Shown here piece by piece: positions 17,544-27,743 of a DNA stretch of 64,000 nucleotides. The notes under the pieces were generated by a model, which was given only the letters and a program-made list of their open reading frames with translations, was not told where the DNA came from and did no database searches. A program made the position numbers and the translations under genes. The DNA is from Reichenbachiella sp. (GTDB lineage Bacteria > Bacteroidota > Bacteroidia > Cytophagales > Cyclobacteriaceae). Numbering within the stretch: position 1 is the first letter of the stretch; each line of letters begins with the position of its first letter. The stretch lies in the NCBI RefSeq assembly GCF_033344935.1, contig NZ_JAWPMM010000001.1, positions 3,520,001 through 3,584,000 of the forward strand, written 5' to 3'.

Positions 17544-19709
17544 ATGACTAGCAAAAAGAGAAAGAAACCTAATCGTAAAAAACAAGATCAAGCCAGTGGT
17601 TTAAGTTTACTGATCAATTGGTCTTTGAGACTCTTGGTCTTTGGATTGGTACTGTTTATTCTATTCTTCAGTGCCATTCATGCGGGCGTATTTGGCCCCA
17701 TGCCAAGCAATGAAGATCTTGAAAACCTGATCAACTCACAAGCCTCTGAAGTTTATAGTCAGGATGGTGAACTCATAGGCCGGTACTTTCTTGAAAACAG
17801 ATCGGAGGTTAAACTCGCAGATATTTCACCAGACCTGGCTCACGCCTTAGTAGCCACGGAAGACTCTCGGTTCTATGAACACCGAGGGGTTGATCATCTA
17901 GGTATGCTGAGGGTGTTGGTAAAGTCTATCATCCTTGGACAAAATGCCGGTGGTGGCAGTACCATTAGCCAACAATTAGTGAAGAATGTTTTTGGGCGTG
18001 AAGACCACGGATGGCTGACGATGCCCGCTGTGAAAGCAAGAGAAGCAGCCATTGCCAATAAACTCAACGAAGTTTATACCAAAGATGAAATCCTCGAACT
18101 CTATCTCAACACAGTTTCCTTTGGGGAAGACACTTACGGCATCAAAACGGCTTGTGAGCGTTTCTTCTCTACCTCTCCTGCAGAAATTAAGACAGAACAA
18201 GCCGCAGTACTCATTGGCATGCTGAAGGCTCCTCACTCCTACAATCCCAGACTCAACCCCGATCGTTCCAAGATCAGAAGAAATGTAGTGCTGGGTCAAA
18301 TGGAAAAGGCCGGGTATTTAACCATAGACCAGGCCAATGACCTCAAAGCGCTGCCCTTAGAACTCAACTACAACCGAAGCATCAGCGAAACCTTCTCCGC
18401 ACAACACCTTACCCAGCACCTCAAACAACGAATTCAAAAATGGTTGGACGAAAATCCAAATGAAGAGGGTGAAAGCTATAACATCGATACCGATGGGTTG
18501 AAAATTTACACCACCATAGATTCCCGGATGCAGCAATATGCCCAGGAGGCTGTGATCGCTCATCTGGACCAGCTTCAGAAAACTTTTGACTCCGACCTCA
18601 AGCAACAAGGCAAATGGCCTAAAGACATTGACGCTACCTTACAATCTGGCTTTCTAGTGAGCAATCCACATACGGGACACGTACTCGCCTGGGTGGGCGG
18701 AAGAGATTTCAAAACCTCCCAATACGATCACATCCTGTCCGAAAGACAGGTAGGTTCCGTTTTCAAACCCATAGTTTATGCCAAAGCGATAGAAGATGGT
18801 TATGCCCCCTGTGACTTCATTCCTAATCGACAAATTGAATACACGCAGTATGACGGCTGGACGCCACAAAATGCTGATGGTGATTATAGCGGCAGTTATT
18901 CTCTGCTAGGGGGCTTGACCCATTCGATTAATACCATCAGTGTGCAACTGCTGATGGAATCCGGCATCGAAGATGTCATCGAATTTGCTGAAAAGCTGGG
19001 CGCAACGAGTGATTTGCCAGAGGTACCTTCTATCGCCTTAGGAGTAGCCAATATGTCCGTACAGGAGATCAGTAAACTGTATATGCCATTCGCCAATGCA
19101 GGCTGGCAACACGAGCAAATCATCATCACCCGAATAGAAGATGCCGATGGGCAGGTGATCTTTACCAACGAACTCGAAGCATCCGAACAAGTGGTATCCG
19201 AACAGGTAGCGCGACAAATCACCAATATGATGCAATCTGTAACCAATAAAGGTACCGCTCGCCGACTGCGAAGCTGGTACGGCATTCAAGGGCCGATAGC
19301 TTCGAAAACCGGCACCACGCAAAACCATGCTGATGGCTGGTTTGTGGGCTATACTCCCGATTGGTTGGGTGTGGTCTGGGTGGGCGCTGACAATCCGGGT
19401 TTGCACTTCAGCTCTATTAAAGATGGTCAGGGTGCCAACATGGCTTTGCCGATTTGGTCGAAGTTTTACCAAAAAGTAAAAACTGATCCCGCACTGGCTC
19501 AGCAAATGCAAAACGCTTTTCCTTTTGCCAATGACTTAAATTGTGAACTCTACCAAGAAGACAACTTCCTACAAAAGACCTTTAGAAAGAAGCTCAAGAA
19601 AAACAAAGACACCGGTCTGGAAGATGAAGACTCAGAAGAAGCCGAAGAAGAACAACCACAAAAGAAGAAAAAGCGGTTTTGGGATATTTTTAAGAAGAAG
19701 AAAAAGTGA
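17544..19709 (+). CDS. Penicillin-binding protein 1A-type, bifunctional
   Basis: Start at MTSKKRKKP (an ATG seven codons upstream is less likely). The order is basic cytoplasmic tail, one membrane segment (~24-47), glycosyltransferase domain with EDSRFYEHRGVD and GGSTISQQLVKN, then transpeptidase domain with SVFKP (SxxK), SINTIS (SxN) and SKTGTT (KTG). About 720 residues, normal for the family. The C-terminus is a long Glu/Lys-rich tail ending in poly-Lys. It polymerises and crosslinks peptidoglycan. Confidence 0.94.
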   Translation: MTSKKRKKPNRKKQDQASGLSLLINWSLRLLVFGLVLFILFFSAIHAGVFGPMPSNEDLENLINSQASEVYSQDGELIGRYFLENRSEVKLADISPDLAHALVATEDSRFYEHRGVDHLGMLRVLVKSIILGQNAGGGSTISQQLVKNVFGREDHGWLTMPAVKAREAAIANKLNEVYTKDEILELYLNTVSFGEDTYGIKTACERFFSTSPAEIKTEQAAVLIGMLKAPHSYNPRLNPDRSKIRRNVVLGQMEKAGYLTIDQANDLKALPLELNYNRSISETFSAQHLTQHLKQRIQKWLDENPNEEGESYNIDTDGLKIYTTIDSRMQQYAQEAVIAHLDQLQKTFDSDLKQQGKWPKDIDATLQSGFLVSNPHTGHVLAWVGGRDFKTSQYDHILSERQVGSVFKPIVYAKAIEDGYAPCDFIPNRQIEYTQYDGWTPQNADGDYSGSYSLLGGLTHSINTISVQLLMESGIEDVIEFAEKLGATSDLPEVPSIALGVANMSVQEISKLYMPFANAGWQHEQIIITRIEDADGQVIFTNELEASEQVVSEQVARQITNMMQSVTNKGTARRLRSWYGIQGPIASKTGTTQNHADGWFVGYTPDWLGVVWVGADNPGLHFSSIKDGQGANMALPIWSKFYQKVKTDPALAQQMQNAFPFANDLNCELYQEDNFLQKTFRKKLKKNKDTGLEDEDSEEAEEEQPQKKKKRFWDIFKKKKK

Positions 19710-19734
19710 CGGGTGTGTATGAACAATTGTATAT

Positions 19735-19749
19735 CACACATTATGTGTG
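19735..19749. terminator. Short stem-loop between convergent genes
   Basis: CACACA (19735-19740) and TGTGTG (19744-19749) form a stem with loop TTA between the PBP1A stop and the PH-domain stop. A rightward read-out continues into TTATTTCT, a weak U-rich tract. Confidence 0.45.
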
Positions 19750-19790
19750 TTATTTCTCAAAAATAGGAATAACCGATCTCAAAGTACACA

Positions 19791-20318
19791 TTACTTATTC
19801 CTAATATCGGTTAAGATTTCTTTAATATCCCTAAGCAAACTCACTACCTCATTCGTATCATGTGTATTACCATCAGTGGCGGTTCTGCTAGATAATTTTT
19901 CCCGCTGGGCGAGGACGGCGTCTTTGAAGTCGCTGGCGTCAATGATACCTACCAGCTGCATATCGCTTTTCATGGGATTGCCTTGACTGGCGGTTTCGAT
20001 CTTTAGAATTTTTAGTTGAAGCAGCTTCAATATTGGGTTTTCTATGAATGTCAGATCCTGAATGTTTTCTAATGGGATGGTCTTCTCCACTTTGAACATT
20101 ACTCCCTTTTTAAATTGCAAATGATGGGCAGTAAGGGAACAACTCAAACTCTCGTAATATCTCCGACTGATGTATTGGCCCAAACCCAAAAACCATATCG
20201 GCAACAGGACAATACCAAACACGGATAAGGTCATAAAAAAAGACACTGTGAGTAACGTATAAAGTTTAATCTTGGGGCTGAATTCTGCTACTTGAAGGGG
20301 TGCTGTAGGTTTTGTCAT
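19791..20318 (-). CDS. Membrane PH-domain (bPH2) protein
   Basis: A 175-residue protein. One or two hydrophobic segments lie at about residues 25-50, followed by a bacterial PH-like domain (YYESLSCSLTAHHLQFKKGV...TIPLENIQDLTF), the YdbS/bPH_2 pattern. Members are membrane proteins of unknown function. The C-terminus (RDIKEILTDIRNK) is probably a coiled coil. Its start overlaps the 5' leader of the divergent histidine kinase gene. Confidence 0.85.
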   Translation of the reverse strand: MTKPTAPLQVAEFSPKIKLYTLLTVSFFMTLSVFGIVLLPIWFLGLGQYISRRYYESLSCSLTAHHLQFKKGVMFKVEKTIPLENIQDLTFIENPILKLLQLKILKIETASQGNPMKSDMQLVGIIDASDFKDAVLAQREKLSSRTATDGNTHDTNEVVSLLRDIKEILTDIRNK

Positions 20319-20445
20319 GTTGATTTTAGTTTTTGAGTCGCAGGAAAGTTATAAAACAATAGGTAATAGACCATCCACTTCGTCTTCTTGCATAAATTTA
20401 ATTCTCCTGTTTTCTTTGATCCCAAAGAACGCCTATCATTGTACT

Positions 20446-22167
20446 ATGCTGTTCAATCGACTCAATATTGGTAATAAACTCGCCCTGACGATGATTGGGT
20501 TGCTGCTCATGGTCTCAGCATTTATCTCCTATTTGTTTTACGTTCAGTTCGACTCTGCCCTAAAAGAAAGAGTGCTCTTGCAGCTCTCCTCAGTCAAGCA
20601 ATTGAAAATCGTAAAAATAAGAAAAGAACTTAACGAGCGGTATGAGGCTTTCAGTCTGCGCTCCAGAAATCCAGACAGTACCGAACCTTCCCCACTTTTC
20701 TTCCATGAAGGCATCTACGCCACCGTACCGGATTCACTACTTGGCTATCCGATAAAAACCATGCTCGATGAAGTCGGTGGCCGAATTACTCTGTTTGATC
20801 TGACGCAGCATAACCCCTCTCATGAAATCACCATTGGACTTATCACCCAAATTCAAGGCGGTTTTTTGATCGCCTTGGCTGAAGAGCCGGAGATTCAAGG
20901 CATTCTGCTCGAACGTACAGGACTAGGACAAACAGGTGAATCCTATATCGTTGGCAGCGATTTTAAGCTTCGAACCAAATCGCGATTTTTAAGAGATAGC
21001 CCCAAAAACATTACTGTAAAGTCTGACGGTGTCCTTAGGGCGCTGAACAACGAGCCAGGAGAAGATCTGATCTACGATTACCGTGGCACTCAGGTATTTA
21101 GTAGTTATGAAAAAATAGAGCTCAATGGACTGAAGTGGGTCATTCTCACAGAGATCAATCGTCAGGAAGCCTTATTTCCATTAGAGGAACTGAAAAACAA
21201 TTTGATGATTATGATTCTGGTGATCATCTTCGCCGTGCTCATAGGTTCGTATTATCTTTCGAAAAAAATGGTTAGTCCTATTGTGGAAATGGAGCAGAAA
21301 CTGATAGACATGTCTAAGGGAATCTTAGACCCTATCAAATCTCCACAAAGCAGAGATGATGAGATTGGACATATGTTCGACGCTTTGAACAAGCTCGTCA
21401 ATGCTCTCAACGAAACCATCGTCTTTGCGGGTAAGATTGGCGCTGGAAATTTTGATGCCTCCTATCAGTTGCTGAGTGAGGATGACAAATTGGGGCAGGC
21501 ACTCATGCAAATGAAAGAAAAGCTCCAAGAGTATCATAAAAACGAGCAACGCCTGCTTCTCGAAAACCAAAGATCCATATTGAACGGAGAAGAAGGCGAG
21601 CGCTCGAGGTTATCGAAAGAAATGCATGACGGATTAGGCCCGATGCTCACTACCATGAAAATGAGTATCCAATCGGCTGAGCTCTCCGCCCCTACAAAAA
21701 AAAGCATACTCAATCATATAGACGAAACGATCAAAGAAGTACGTCGGATGTCCAACAACCTCATGCCGAGTGTACTAGCCGACTTTGGGGCTGGTGAAGC
21801 CATTGGCAACCTGGTGGATCAAATCAATAACAGCTCGGATATCAAAATTCGATATAAAAATGACATGCCCAGTGAAGCCAAAATAGACGACTCGATTCAA
21901 ATCACGCTGTACAGGGTAGCCCAAGAATCGATCAACAACGCCATCAAACACTCTAAGGCCAAAGAAATAAAACTGTCGATTACAGCTTTTGACAATCGAG
22001 TGAGTTTCTTTGTATCCGACAACGGTGTAGGATTTGATCCAAAGAAAAACACGAACGGCAACGGGCTTCGTAATATGAAAGAAAGAATTAAGTTAGTCAA
22101 CGGAACTTTAGATATAGAAACTCAACCTACCGGTACCACCTTAGAAATTGAAATTCCAATCGAATGA
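20446..22167 (+). CDS. Cache-HAMP sensor histidine kinase, NarX/LuxR-partner type
   Basis: Start at MLFNRLNIGNKL, chosen over an ATG 43 codons upstream that overlaps the divergent gene. The layout is TM1 (~10-30), a periplasmic Cache-like domain (with GQTGESYIVGSDF), TM2 (~245-268), HAMP, then HisKA_3 with EMHDGLGP (the phospho-His) and a HATPase_c with NNAIKHS and GNGLRNM. It senses an external small ligand and phosphorylates the response regulator, whose gene overlaps by 4 bases. Confidence 0.92.
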   Translation: MLFNRLNIGNKLALTMIGLLLMVSAFISYLFYVQFDSALKERVLLQLSSVKQLKIVKIRKELNERYEAFSLRSRNPDSTEPSPLFFHEGIYATVPDSLLGYPIKTMLDEVGGRITLFDLTQHNPSHEITIGLITQIQGGFLIALAEEPEIQGILLERTGLGQTGESYIVGSDFKLRTKSRFLRDSPKNITVKSDGVLRALNNEPGEDLIYDYRGTQVFSSYEKIELNGLKWVILTEINRQEALFPLEELKNNLMIMILVIIFAVLIGSYYLSKKMVSPIVEMEQKLIDMSKGILDPIKSPQSRDDEIGHMFDALNKLVNALNETIVFAGKIGAGNFDASYQLLSEDDKLGQALMQMKEKLQEYHKNEQRLLLENQRSILNGEEGERSRLSKEMHDGLGPMLTTMKMSIQSAELSAPTKKSILNHIDETIKEVRRMSNNLMPSVLADFGAGEAIGNLVDQINNSSDIKIRYKNDMPSEAKIDDSIQITLYRVAQESINNAIKHSKAKEIKLSITAFDNRVSFFVSDNGVGFDPKKNTNGNGLRNMKERIKLVNGTLDIETQPTGTTLEIEIPIE

Positions 22168-22793
22168 GCAAGATCAAAATCATTGTAGCTGACGACCATC
22201 AGTTGTTTCGAGAGGGCATCATTGCCTTACTCTCCAAAAATGAATCATTAGATATCATTGGGGAAGCTGCCTCTGCCAGTGAGCTTTTTGAATTGATGGA
22301 TAAAAATGCACCGCACGTGGTGCTCATGGACATCTCCATGCCTGAAACCAACGGCTTAGACGCTATAAAAACGGCAAGAGATAAATATCCTAAATCAAAA
22401 TTCATTGTACTCACGATGCATGCTGAAGGGCAATATGTAGTAAAAGCCGTTCGAAATGGCGCATTTGGCTACTTGATCAAGAATGCAGATGAGAACGAAC
22501 TCATTGCAGCTATAGAAGCTGTGGCGCTAGGCAAAAAGTACTTCAATAGCGAGATTTCAGAACTCATGATCGGCAACATGGCACTCGAAGGCGAGTCGCA
22601 CAAAAAACTATCCGACCGTGAAATGGAAGTACTCGAACTGGTTTCTGAAGGGCGTACCACCAAGGAAATTGCCGACCAGCTTTTTGTGAGTGCCAGAACT
22701 GTAGATACCCATCGAGTGAACATGATGAAAAAACTCAGCGTACAAAACACAGCTGAATTAATCAAAAAAGCAGCTCACTTAAAGCTCATTTGA
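22164..22793 (+). CDS. NarL/LuxR-family response regulator
   Basis: A 209-residue protein. The receiver domain has DD near residue 10, phosphoacceptor Asp in VVLMDISMP, and the K switch region (FGYLIKNA). The C-terminal LuxR helix-turn-helix reads LSDREMEVLELVSEGRTTKEIADQLFVSARTVDTHRVNMMKKL. It is the cognate partner of the kinase encoded immediately upstream (ATGA overlap). Targets unknown. Confidence 0.95.
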   Translation: MSKIKIIVADDHQLFREGIIALLSKNESLDIIGEAASASELFELMDKNAPHVVLMDISMPETNGLDAIKTARDKYPKSKFIVLTMHAEGQYVVKAVRNGAFGYLIKNADENELIAAIEAVALGKKYFNSEISELMIGNMALEGESHKKLSDREMEVLELVSEGRTTKEIADQLFVSARTVDTHRVNMMKKLSVQNTAELIKKAAHLKLI

Positions 22794-22914
22794 CTCTCCG
22801 TATTTATACTGAGCAAAGAATACAAAGATTTGCAGAGCTTTACATTTCAGTTAAAAACCTAAATTAGCATTGAAATTAGGCATAACTTGACTAGTTCCAT
22901 CTAAACTTTGACGC

Positions 22915-24174
22915 ATGCACATATTCGACATTATTGCTGTACTGATCTTTTTTTCAGGGTTATTCATTTTTGTAAATACCTTTTATCTAAAGCTCCCCTC
23001 TTCTATTGGGTTAAGTATTCTGGCTTTATTGCTGTCTTTCATTGTTTTGATTTTTGGAATGGTTTTTCCGGAATTTCATCTCGCGGAGCAGGTCAAGGCT
23101 TATGACATGGAAGATGTGCTGGTCAGGTTTGTCCTCAGTGTGATGCTGTTTGCTGGTGCCCTAAACATTGATTTCGGCAAATTGGGAGATCAATTGATTC
23201 CCGTGATTGTATTGGCCTTTTTGGGTGTACTCATTTCGACTTTTGTGATTGGTACTCTGATCTATTACTTACTCGATTTTATGAATATTGAATTGAGTTA
23301 TCTAGGAAGTTTAGTCTTTGGTGCATTGATTTCTTCGACAGACCCTGTCGCCATTACTAAGATTATCCATAGGCATAAATTATCAGTTGAATTAGAAAAC
23401 AAAATTTCTGGAGAAGCGCTGCTTAATGGAGGTATTGCCATCGTTTTGGCACTTTTCTTTGTGAGCTTGTTTAGAGAGCAAGAAGTCTCAGGCAGTTTGA
23501 GTATTGGTAGTTCGATCTGGGTAATGCTTAGAGACTTAGGTGGCGGATTGATTGTAGGATTGTTTTTTGGATGGTTGGGTTATCAGGCCTTGAAGTATAT
23601 AGACAATGATGAAGCACAAGTTGAAGTGCTTATCACTATGGCATTGGTAATGGTAGGTTCTTATACTGCCAATTATTTCAATGTATCTTCTATGTTAGTA
23701 GCGGTGATGTCTGGCTTGGTGATTAGAAACTCAGAAAAAAGCTCGGATGGAGAAAGTGCCGTTGGCTATTATGTATTCAAATTTTGGCAGCTAATGGAAG
23801 AATCTCTGGCAGCTATGCTTTTTGTACTCATCGGGTTTGAAATGTTAGTCATTCCATTAAGACTGGACTACTTTGCTGCAGGCTTTTTCGCGCTGAATAT
23901 TGTACTGTTTGCTCGCTGGATAAGTGTATTTCTGCCTATCAAGCTCTTATCCTCTAGTCATGCCTTTGATAAGGGAACAGTTTCGGTACTTTCCTGGGGG
24001 GCACTTCGAGGCGGACTGCCCGTTGCAGTTTCCTTAGCCTTATCTGGGTTCCCGGGTCAGGAGATTATTGTAACGATGACTTATGTTGTAGTTGTCTGCT
24101 CTGTCATCTACCAAGGGTTCACCCTTGGACATGTCGTGAGGTCCTATCAATCTCAACAGTTTCAAACCAAATAA
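22915..24174 (+). CDS. Na+/H+ antiporter, CPA1 family
   Basis: A 419-residue inner-membrane protein with about 12 hydrophobic segments. SSTDPVAITKI carries the conserved TDP-type ion-binding motif and GEALLNGGIAIVLALF the following helix. SWGALRGGLPVAVSLAL is the late conserved motif of CPA1 exchangers. It exchanges cytoplasmic Na+ or K+ for protons. Single gene. Confidence 0.93.
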   Translation: MHIFDIIAVLIFFSGLFIFVNTFYLKLPSSIGLSILALLLSFIVLIFGMVFPEFHLAEQVKAYDMEDVLVRFVLSVMLFAGALNIDFGKLGDQLIPVIVLAFLGVLISTFVIGTLIYYLLDFMNIELSYLGSLVFGALISSTDPVAITKIIHRHKLSVELENKISGEALLNGGIAIVLALFFVSLFREQEVSGSLSIGSSIWVMLRDLGGGLIVGLFFGWLGYQALKYIDNDEAQVEVLITMALVMVGSYTANYFNVSSMLVAVMSGLVIRNSEKSSDGESAVGYYVFKFWQLMEESLAAMLFVLIGFEMLVIPLRLDYFAAGFFALNIVLFARWISVFLPIKLLSSSHAFDKGTVSVLSWGALRGGLPVAVSLALSGFPGQEIIVTMTYVVVVCSVIYQGFTLGHVVRSYQSQQFQTK

Positions 24175-24262
24175 TTCCAATCACAAAACAATCCATCGTT
24201 TTTTGATTGAAAATCAAAATTTTACCTCAATATTTAATATTGATACGGAATTTTATACCATT

Positions 24263-24283
24263 CTGCTAAAATCCTATTAGCAG
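24263..24283. promoter_or_regulatory. Inverted repeat upstream of metalloprotease gene
   Basis: Perfect 7-base arms CTGCTAA and TTAGCAG with a 7-base spacer, 83 bases before the protease ATG and 89 after the antiporter stop. It could be an operator or a terminator of the antiporter transcript; no U-tract follows. Confidence 0.35.
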
Positions 24284-24365
24284 TCATCAATTTATTACTT
24301 GATACTACCTTCCATAGCATAGAATTTACGGTTTGTAAATCTTTTTATCATTAACCAACAAATCT

Positions 24366-27300
24366 ATGAGAGGTATTTTATCTAGTATAATGATCCTGAT
24401 AGGGTCATTCATTTTCAACCAGCACGCTTTGATGGCACAGCAACCCGAAGGTATAGGCTGTGGTACATCTAAGGCAATGGAAGAGCTCTATCGAGCCAGG
24501 CCAGATGCTCAACAAAAAGCTCAAGAATTCAATCAACTGACCAAATTTTTCAGTCAACAGCAATCGAACCAACGGACAGCTGCTACTTCGTATACCATAC
24601 CAGTAGTTTTTCATGTTTTTGGTACTGATTTTCTCGGATCTTCGGTGACACAGGCCATCATCGAAGATGCACTTCAAAAGACCAATGAAGACTTCAATGG
24701 TTTAAACCACGATTATGGTGACGTTTCTGCTTACTTCAGCGGCAGAAAAGCGACTTTGGATATTGATTTTGTTTTGGCCAAAATTGATCCTAATGGGAAT
24801 GCAACTACAGGTATTACCTGGAATCCTGTCAGATCGGGATTTGGTAATGGAGGCGGCTATGACAGCCAAATTCAGCAATATGCGTGGGACAACAACAAGT
24901 ACATGAATATCTATATCATGTTGGACTTGTACGATGACGGTTCAACAAATAATTCTGGTGTAGCCTGGTATCCAGATCAATGGATGACAGATAATAATCT
25001 GGCTCGTGTGGTCTACAATGGCCGATATTTGGGTTCTAACACAAGCGAAAACTTCAGAAGAGTGTTAACTCATGAGTTCGGGCACTACCTTAATCTTGCG
25101 CATACCTTTGACAATGGTTGTGCTTCTCCAGGAGATAATGTGAGCGATACACCATCCACTACTTCTAACGCTGGCACCTGTAACTACACGATAGAAACCT
25201 GTAGCGGTGCTGGTCCAGCCAATGGTGAGAACTTCATGGATTATTCTGAATGCTACAGAATGTTTACCCAAGGTCAGGTAGCTCGCATGGAGGCCGCTCT
25301 CGGTCATACTTCCCGACAACCCCTATGGCAACCATCTAACCTTTCAGCTACAGGAGTAGGCGGCATAGGTGCTCATTTGCTCTTATCTTCCACTTCTTTT
25401 CAGGAAGAATCAACCAATGACGGAACCGTAAACGGCCAAGCCAATATCACAGCAGAAAACGGAGCTTCTTTTGCTACAACTGGTTCCTTGACCGAGGGCG
25501 TACATTACACAACGGCCAATCTACCTTCCGGACTGAATATTTCGATTAACGTTAATAACAGTACTTCAGCTACTTTTACTCTATCAGGTGCAGCTAACAA
25601 TCATAGTGAAGCCAACAGTTTAAGCGATCTTTCTGTTACCTTTCTGGATCCAGCCATAACTGGTGGAGCAGGCAGTTTGTTCAGCCCTACATTGACCATG
25701 GGCATTCAGTTCATTAATCCCTATCAAATTGTATATGAGGATATGGCAAACGTGTCAGCCAGTGCCTCCTCTACCTGGACGCATTTCACTCTAAATACTG
25801 GTGGACATGATTTTGGTGTATGGTACGACAACGGCAAACTGCGATTAGAGACCTACACCAAACCTATGATTTGTGAAGGAACTTCTAGAAATTTAACAAA
25901 ATTGAATTTTGGAGACCTGATCAATGCCTCATCCAATTGGGTAGCAGGTGGCGCCTATCCGGATGAACATGATTTACGTTCTAGCGAATATACCGTATGG
26001 GATGGTTCCTCAGGATACATAGGTTTCCAGGTAACCAACAATCAAGGGTTAAACATTCATGGCTGGTTTAGAGTTACTGTTTCCGCTAATGGAAATTCAT
26101 TCACCATTCATGACTATGCCTATAATGAAGATCCATCGGGATCGATCACGGCCGGTCAAACTACTGGAAATTCGGGTAATCCGCCAGTAGCTGCCTTCTC
26201 TGCTTCAGCCACAACAATAAATGAAGGAGAGTCCATTACCTTTTCCGATGAATCTACCCACTCTCCCACCAGCTGGAATTGGACATTTGAAGGAGGAACT
26301 CCTGCAACCAGCACAGATCAAACCCCTGAAGTGACCTACCCTACTGCAGGTGTCTATGAAGTAACTCTAGAAGTATCCAACGCCAGCGGAAACGATGTAA
26401 TCACTCAGTCAAATTATATCACTGTCAATGGATCAAATAATCCAGATTACTGTGCATCCGCTGGCAACAGGGTTTCCTATGAGTGGATAGCCAATGTTTC
26501 GGTGGACAATTTTTCGAACGCATCAGGAGCTCAAACCTATTCGGATTTTACAGATCAAACAGTTGCTCTAACCAAAGGACAGAGTCATTCCATTTCTCTA
26601 ACACCTGGTTTTGCTGGTTCAGCGTACAACGAATACTTCAGAATATGGATTGATTATAATCAAGATGGCGATTTTGAAGATGCTGGCGAGTTAGCCTTTG
26701 ATGCGGGTTCTGCCTCAAACTCAACTGTGAATGGATCATTAACTCCTCCTGGTTCGGCTACCATCGGAAATACACGCATGCGAGTATCCATGAAATACAG
26801 CACCGCACCTACTTATTGTGGTGATCAAGGAGATGCGGAAGTCGAGGACTATACAGTCAACATCAGTGATGGCTCAACCAATCCACCTGCAGATTATTGT
26901 GAAGTGACTAATGGAGCACCAAGTGGTCAATACATCAAAAGAGTGCAAATAGGCTCTATTGATAATAGTACCACTTACGTATCTGGTGGCTATTCAGATT
27001 ATACCTCACAAAGCACGACGCTCTCTGGCGGAAATTCAGCTTCTATCACGGTCACCCCGCACACCACCTGGAACGGTACTGGGGCTAAAGCCTGGATTGA
27101 CTGGAATCAGGACGGCGACTTTGATGACGCTAACGAAGAAGTGCTTTCAGGATCCGGAACTGGTGGAAGCTATTCGGCAAATTTCAATGTACCGACTGGC
27201 GCAACGAATGGTTCGACCCGACTACGCGTGAGGGCCTTGTATGGAGGTACAATAAACCCTTGTGGAGAAGGTTACTTTAGTGAAGTGGAAGATTACACCA

Positions 27301-27593
27301 TCCAAGTCACAGGAGGTGCAGCAGGGCCAATTAACCAAGAAGGTGTTTATGGTAGCGCAAAAATATACCCTAACCCTTTCAAGGATTTTATTCAACTGGA
27401 TTTGACGGACTTTAAGGCCGAAGAAGTGGAAGTCACACTTTTCGATCTAACTGGAGCCATCAAGTTTCAACAGAATATTTCTTCGAGTGATCGACAATTG
27501 AGACTTGGAGCAAACCTAGAAGGTGGATTCTATGTTCTCCAAATCAGAACTGATCAACTACGTCAAGCCTTTCGCGTAGTCAAGTCAGAGTAA
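24366..27593 (+). CDS. Secreted M43-family zinc metalloprotease with PKD, GEVED and T9SS domains
   Basis: Domain order: signal peptide (1-24), propeptide, M43 (pappalysin-like) catalytic domain with [11 protein letters not shown] (236-246) and Met-turn NFMDYSE (M291), a beta-sandwich linker (~330-610), PKD domain with ETFEGGTP-like strand (~615-690), two GEVED domains each with W(I)[11 protein letters not shown] or [13 protein letters not shown] and a VEDYT end, and a C-terminal Por sorting domain (YPNPF ... GFYVLQI). It is exported by T9SS to the cell surface or medium. The substrate is protein; specificity unknown. Confidence 0.93.
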   Translation: MRGILSSIMILIGSFIFNQHALMAQQPEGIGCGTSKAMEELYRARPDAQQKAQEFNQLTKFFSQQQSNQRTAATSYTIPVVFHVFGTDFLGSSVTQAIIEDALQKTNEDFNGLNHDYGDVSAYFSGRKATLDIDFVLAKIDPNGNATTGITWNPVRSGFGNGGGYDSQIQQYAWDNNKYMNIYIMLDLYDDGSTNNSGVAWYPDQWMTDNNLARVVYNGRYLGSNTSENFRRVLTHEFGHYLNLAHTFDNGCASPGDNVSDTPSTTSNAGTCNYTIETCSGAGPANGENFMDYSECYRMFTQGQVARMEAALGHTSRQPLWQPSNLSATGVGGIGAHLLLSSTSFQEESTNDGTVNGQANITAENGASFATTGSLTEGVHYTTANLPSGLNISINVNNSTSATFTLSGAANNHSEANSLSDLSVTFLDPAITGGAGSLFSPTLTMGIQFINPYQIVYEDMANVSASASSTWTHFTLNTGGHDFGVWYDNGKLRLETYTKPMICEGTSRNLTKLNFGDLINASSNWVAGGAYPDEHDLRSSEYTVWDGSSGYIGFQVTNNQGLNIHGWFRVTVSANGNSFTIHDYAYNEDPSGSITAGQTTGNSGNPPVAAFSASATTINEGESITFSDESTHSPTSWNWTFEGGTPATSTDQTPEVTYPTAGVYEVTLEVSNASGNDVITQSNYITVNGSNNPDYCASAGNRVSYEWIANVSVDNFSNASGAQTYSDFTDQTVALTKGQSHSISLTPGFAGSAYNEYFRIWIDYNQDGDFEDAGELAFDAGSASNSTVNGSLTPPGSATIGNTRMRVSMKYSTAPTYCGDQGDAEVEDYTVNISDGSTNPPADYCEVTNGAPSGQYIKRVQIGSIDNSTTYVSGGYSDYTSQSTTLSGGNSASITVTPHTTWNGTGAKAWIDWNQDGDFDDANEEVLSGSGTGGSYSANFNVPTGATNGSTRLRVRALYGGTINPCGEGYFSEVEDYTIQVTGGAAGPINQEGVYGSAKIYPNPFKDFIQLDLTDFKAEEVEVTLFDLTGAIKFQQNISSSDRQLRLGANLEGGFYVLQIRTDQLRQAFRVVKSE

Positions 27594-27600
27594 CAAATTT

Positions 27601-27740
27601 AAAAAGAGGCTGTCTCAAAAGTAGTTCGTCATTGCGAACGCAGTGAAGCAATCTTATGATACGATCCGTATCCGAAGAATAAGATCACTTCGTTCCACTC
27701 GTGATGACGTAGATATTAGCTTTTGAGACAGTCTCTTTTT
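27601..27740. mobile_element. MITE-like element, 140 bases, with 21-base terminal inverted repeats
   Basis: The ends GAGGCTGTCTCAAAAG (from 27606) and CTTTTGAGACAGTCTC match with one mismatch over 21 bases including flanking A/T runs. Inside is a nested imperfect palindrome (27627-27709) beginning CGTCATTGCGAACG and ending TGATGACG. The element has no ORF. It lies between convergent genes, where its RNA hairpin would act as terminator on both strands. It is related at its ends to the element at 42343. Confidence 0.65.
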
Positions 27741-27743
27741 CCT

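Noticed and set aside
19038-19511. A 157-codon open frame opposite PBP1A
   Set aside because: Antisense to conserved transpeptidase motifs; composition typical of a shadow frame.
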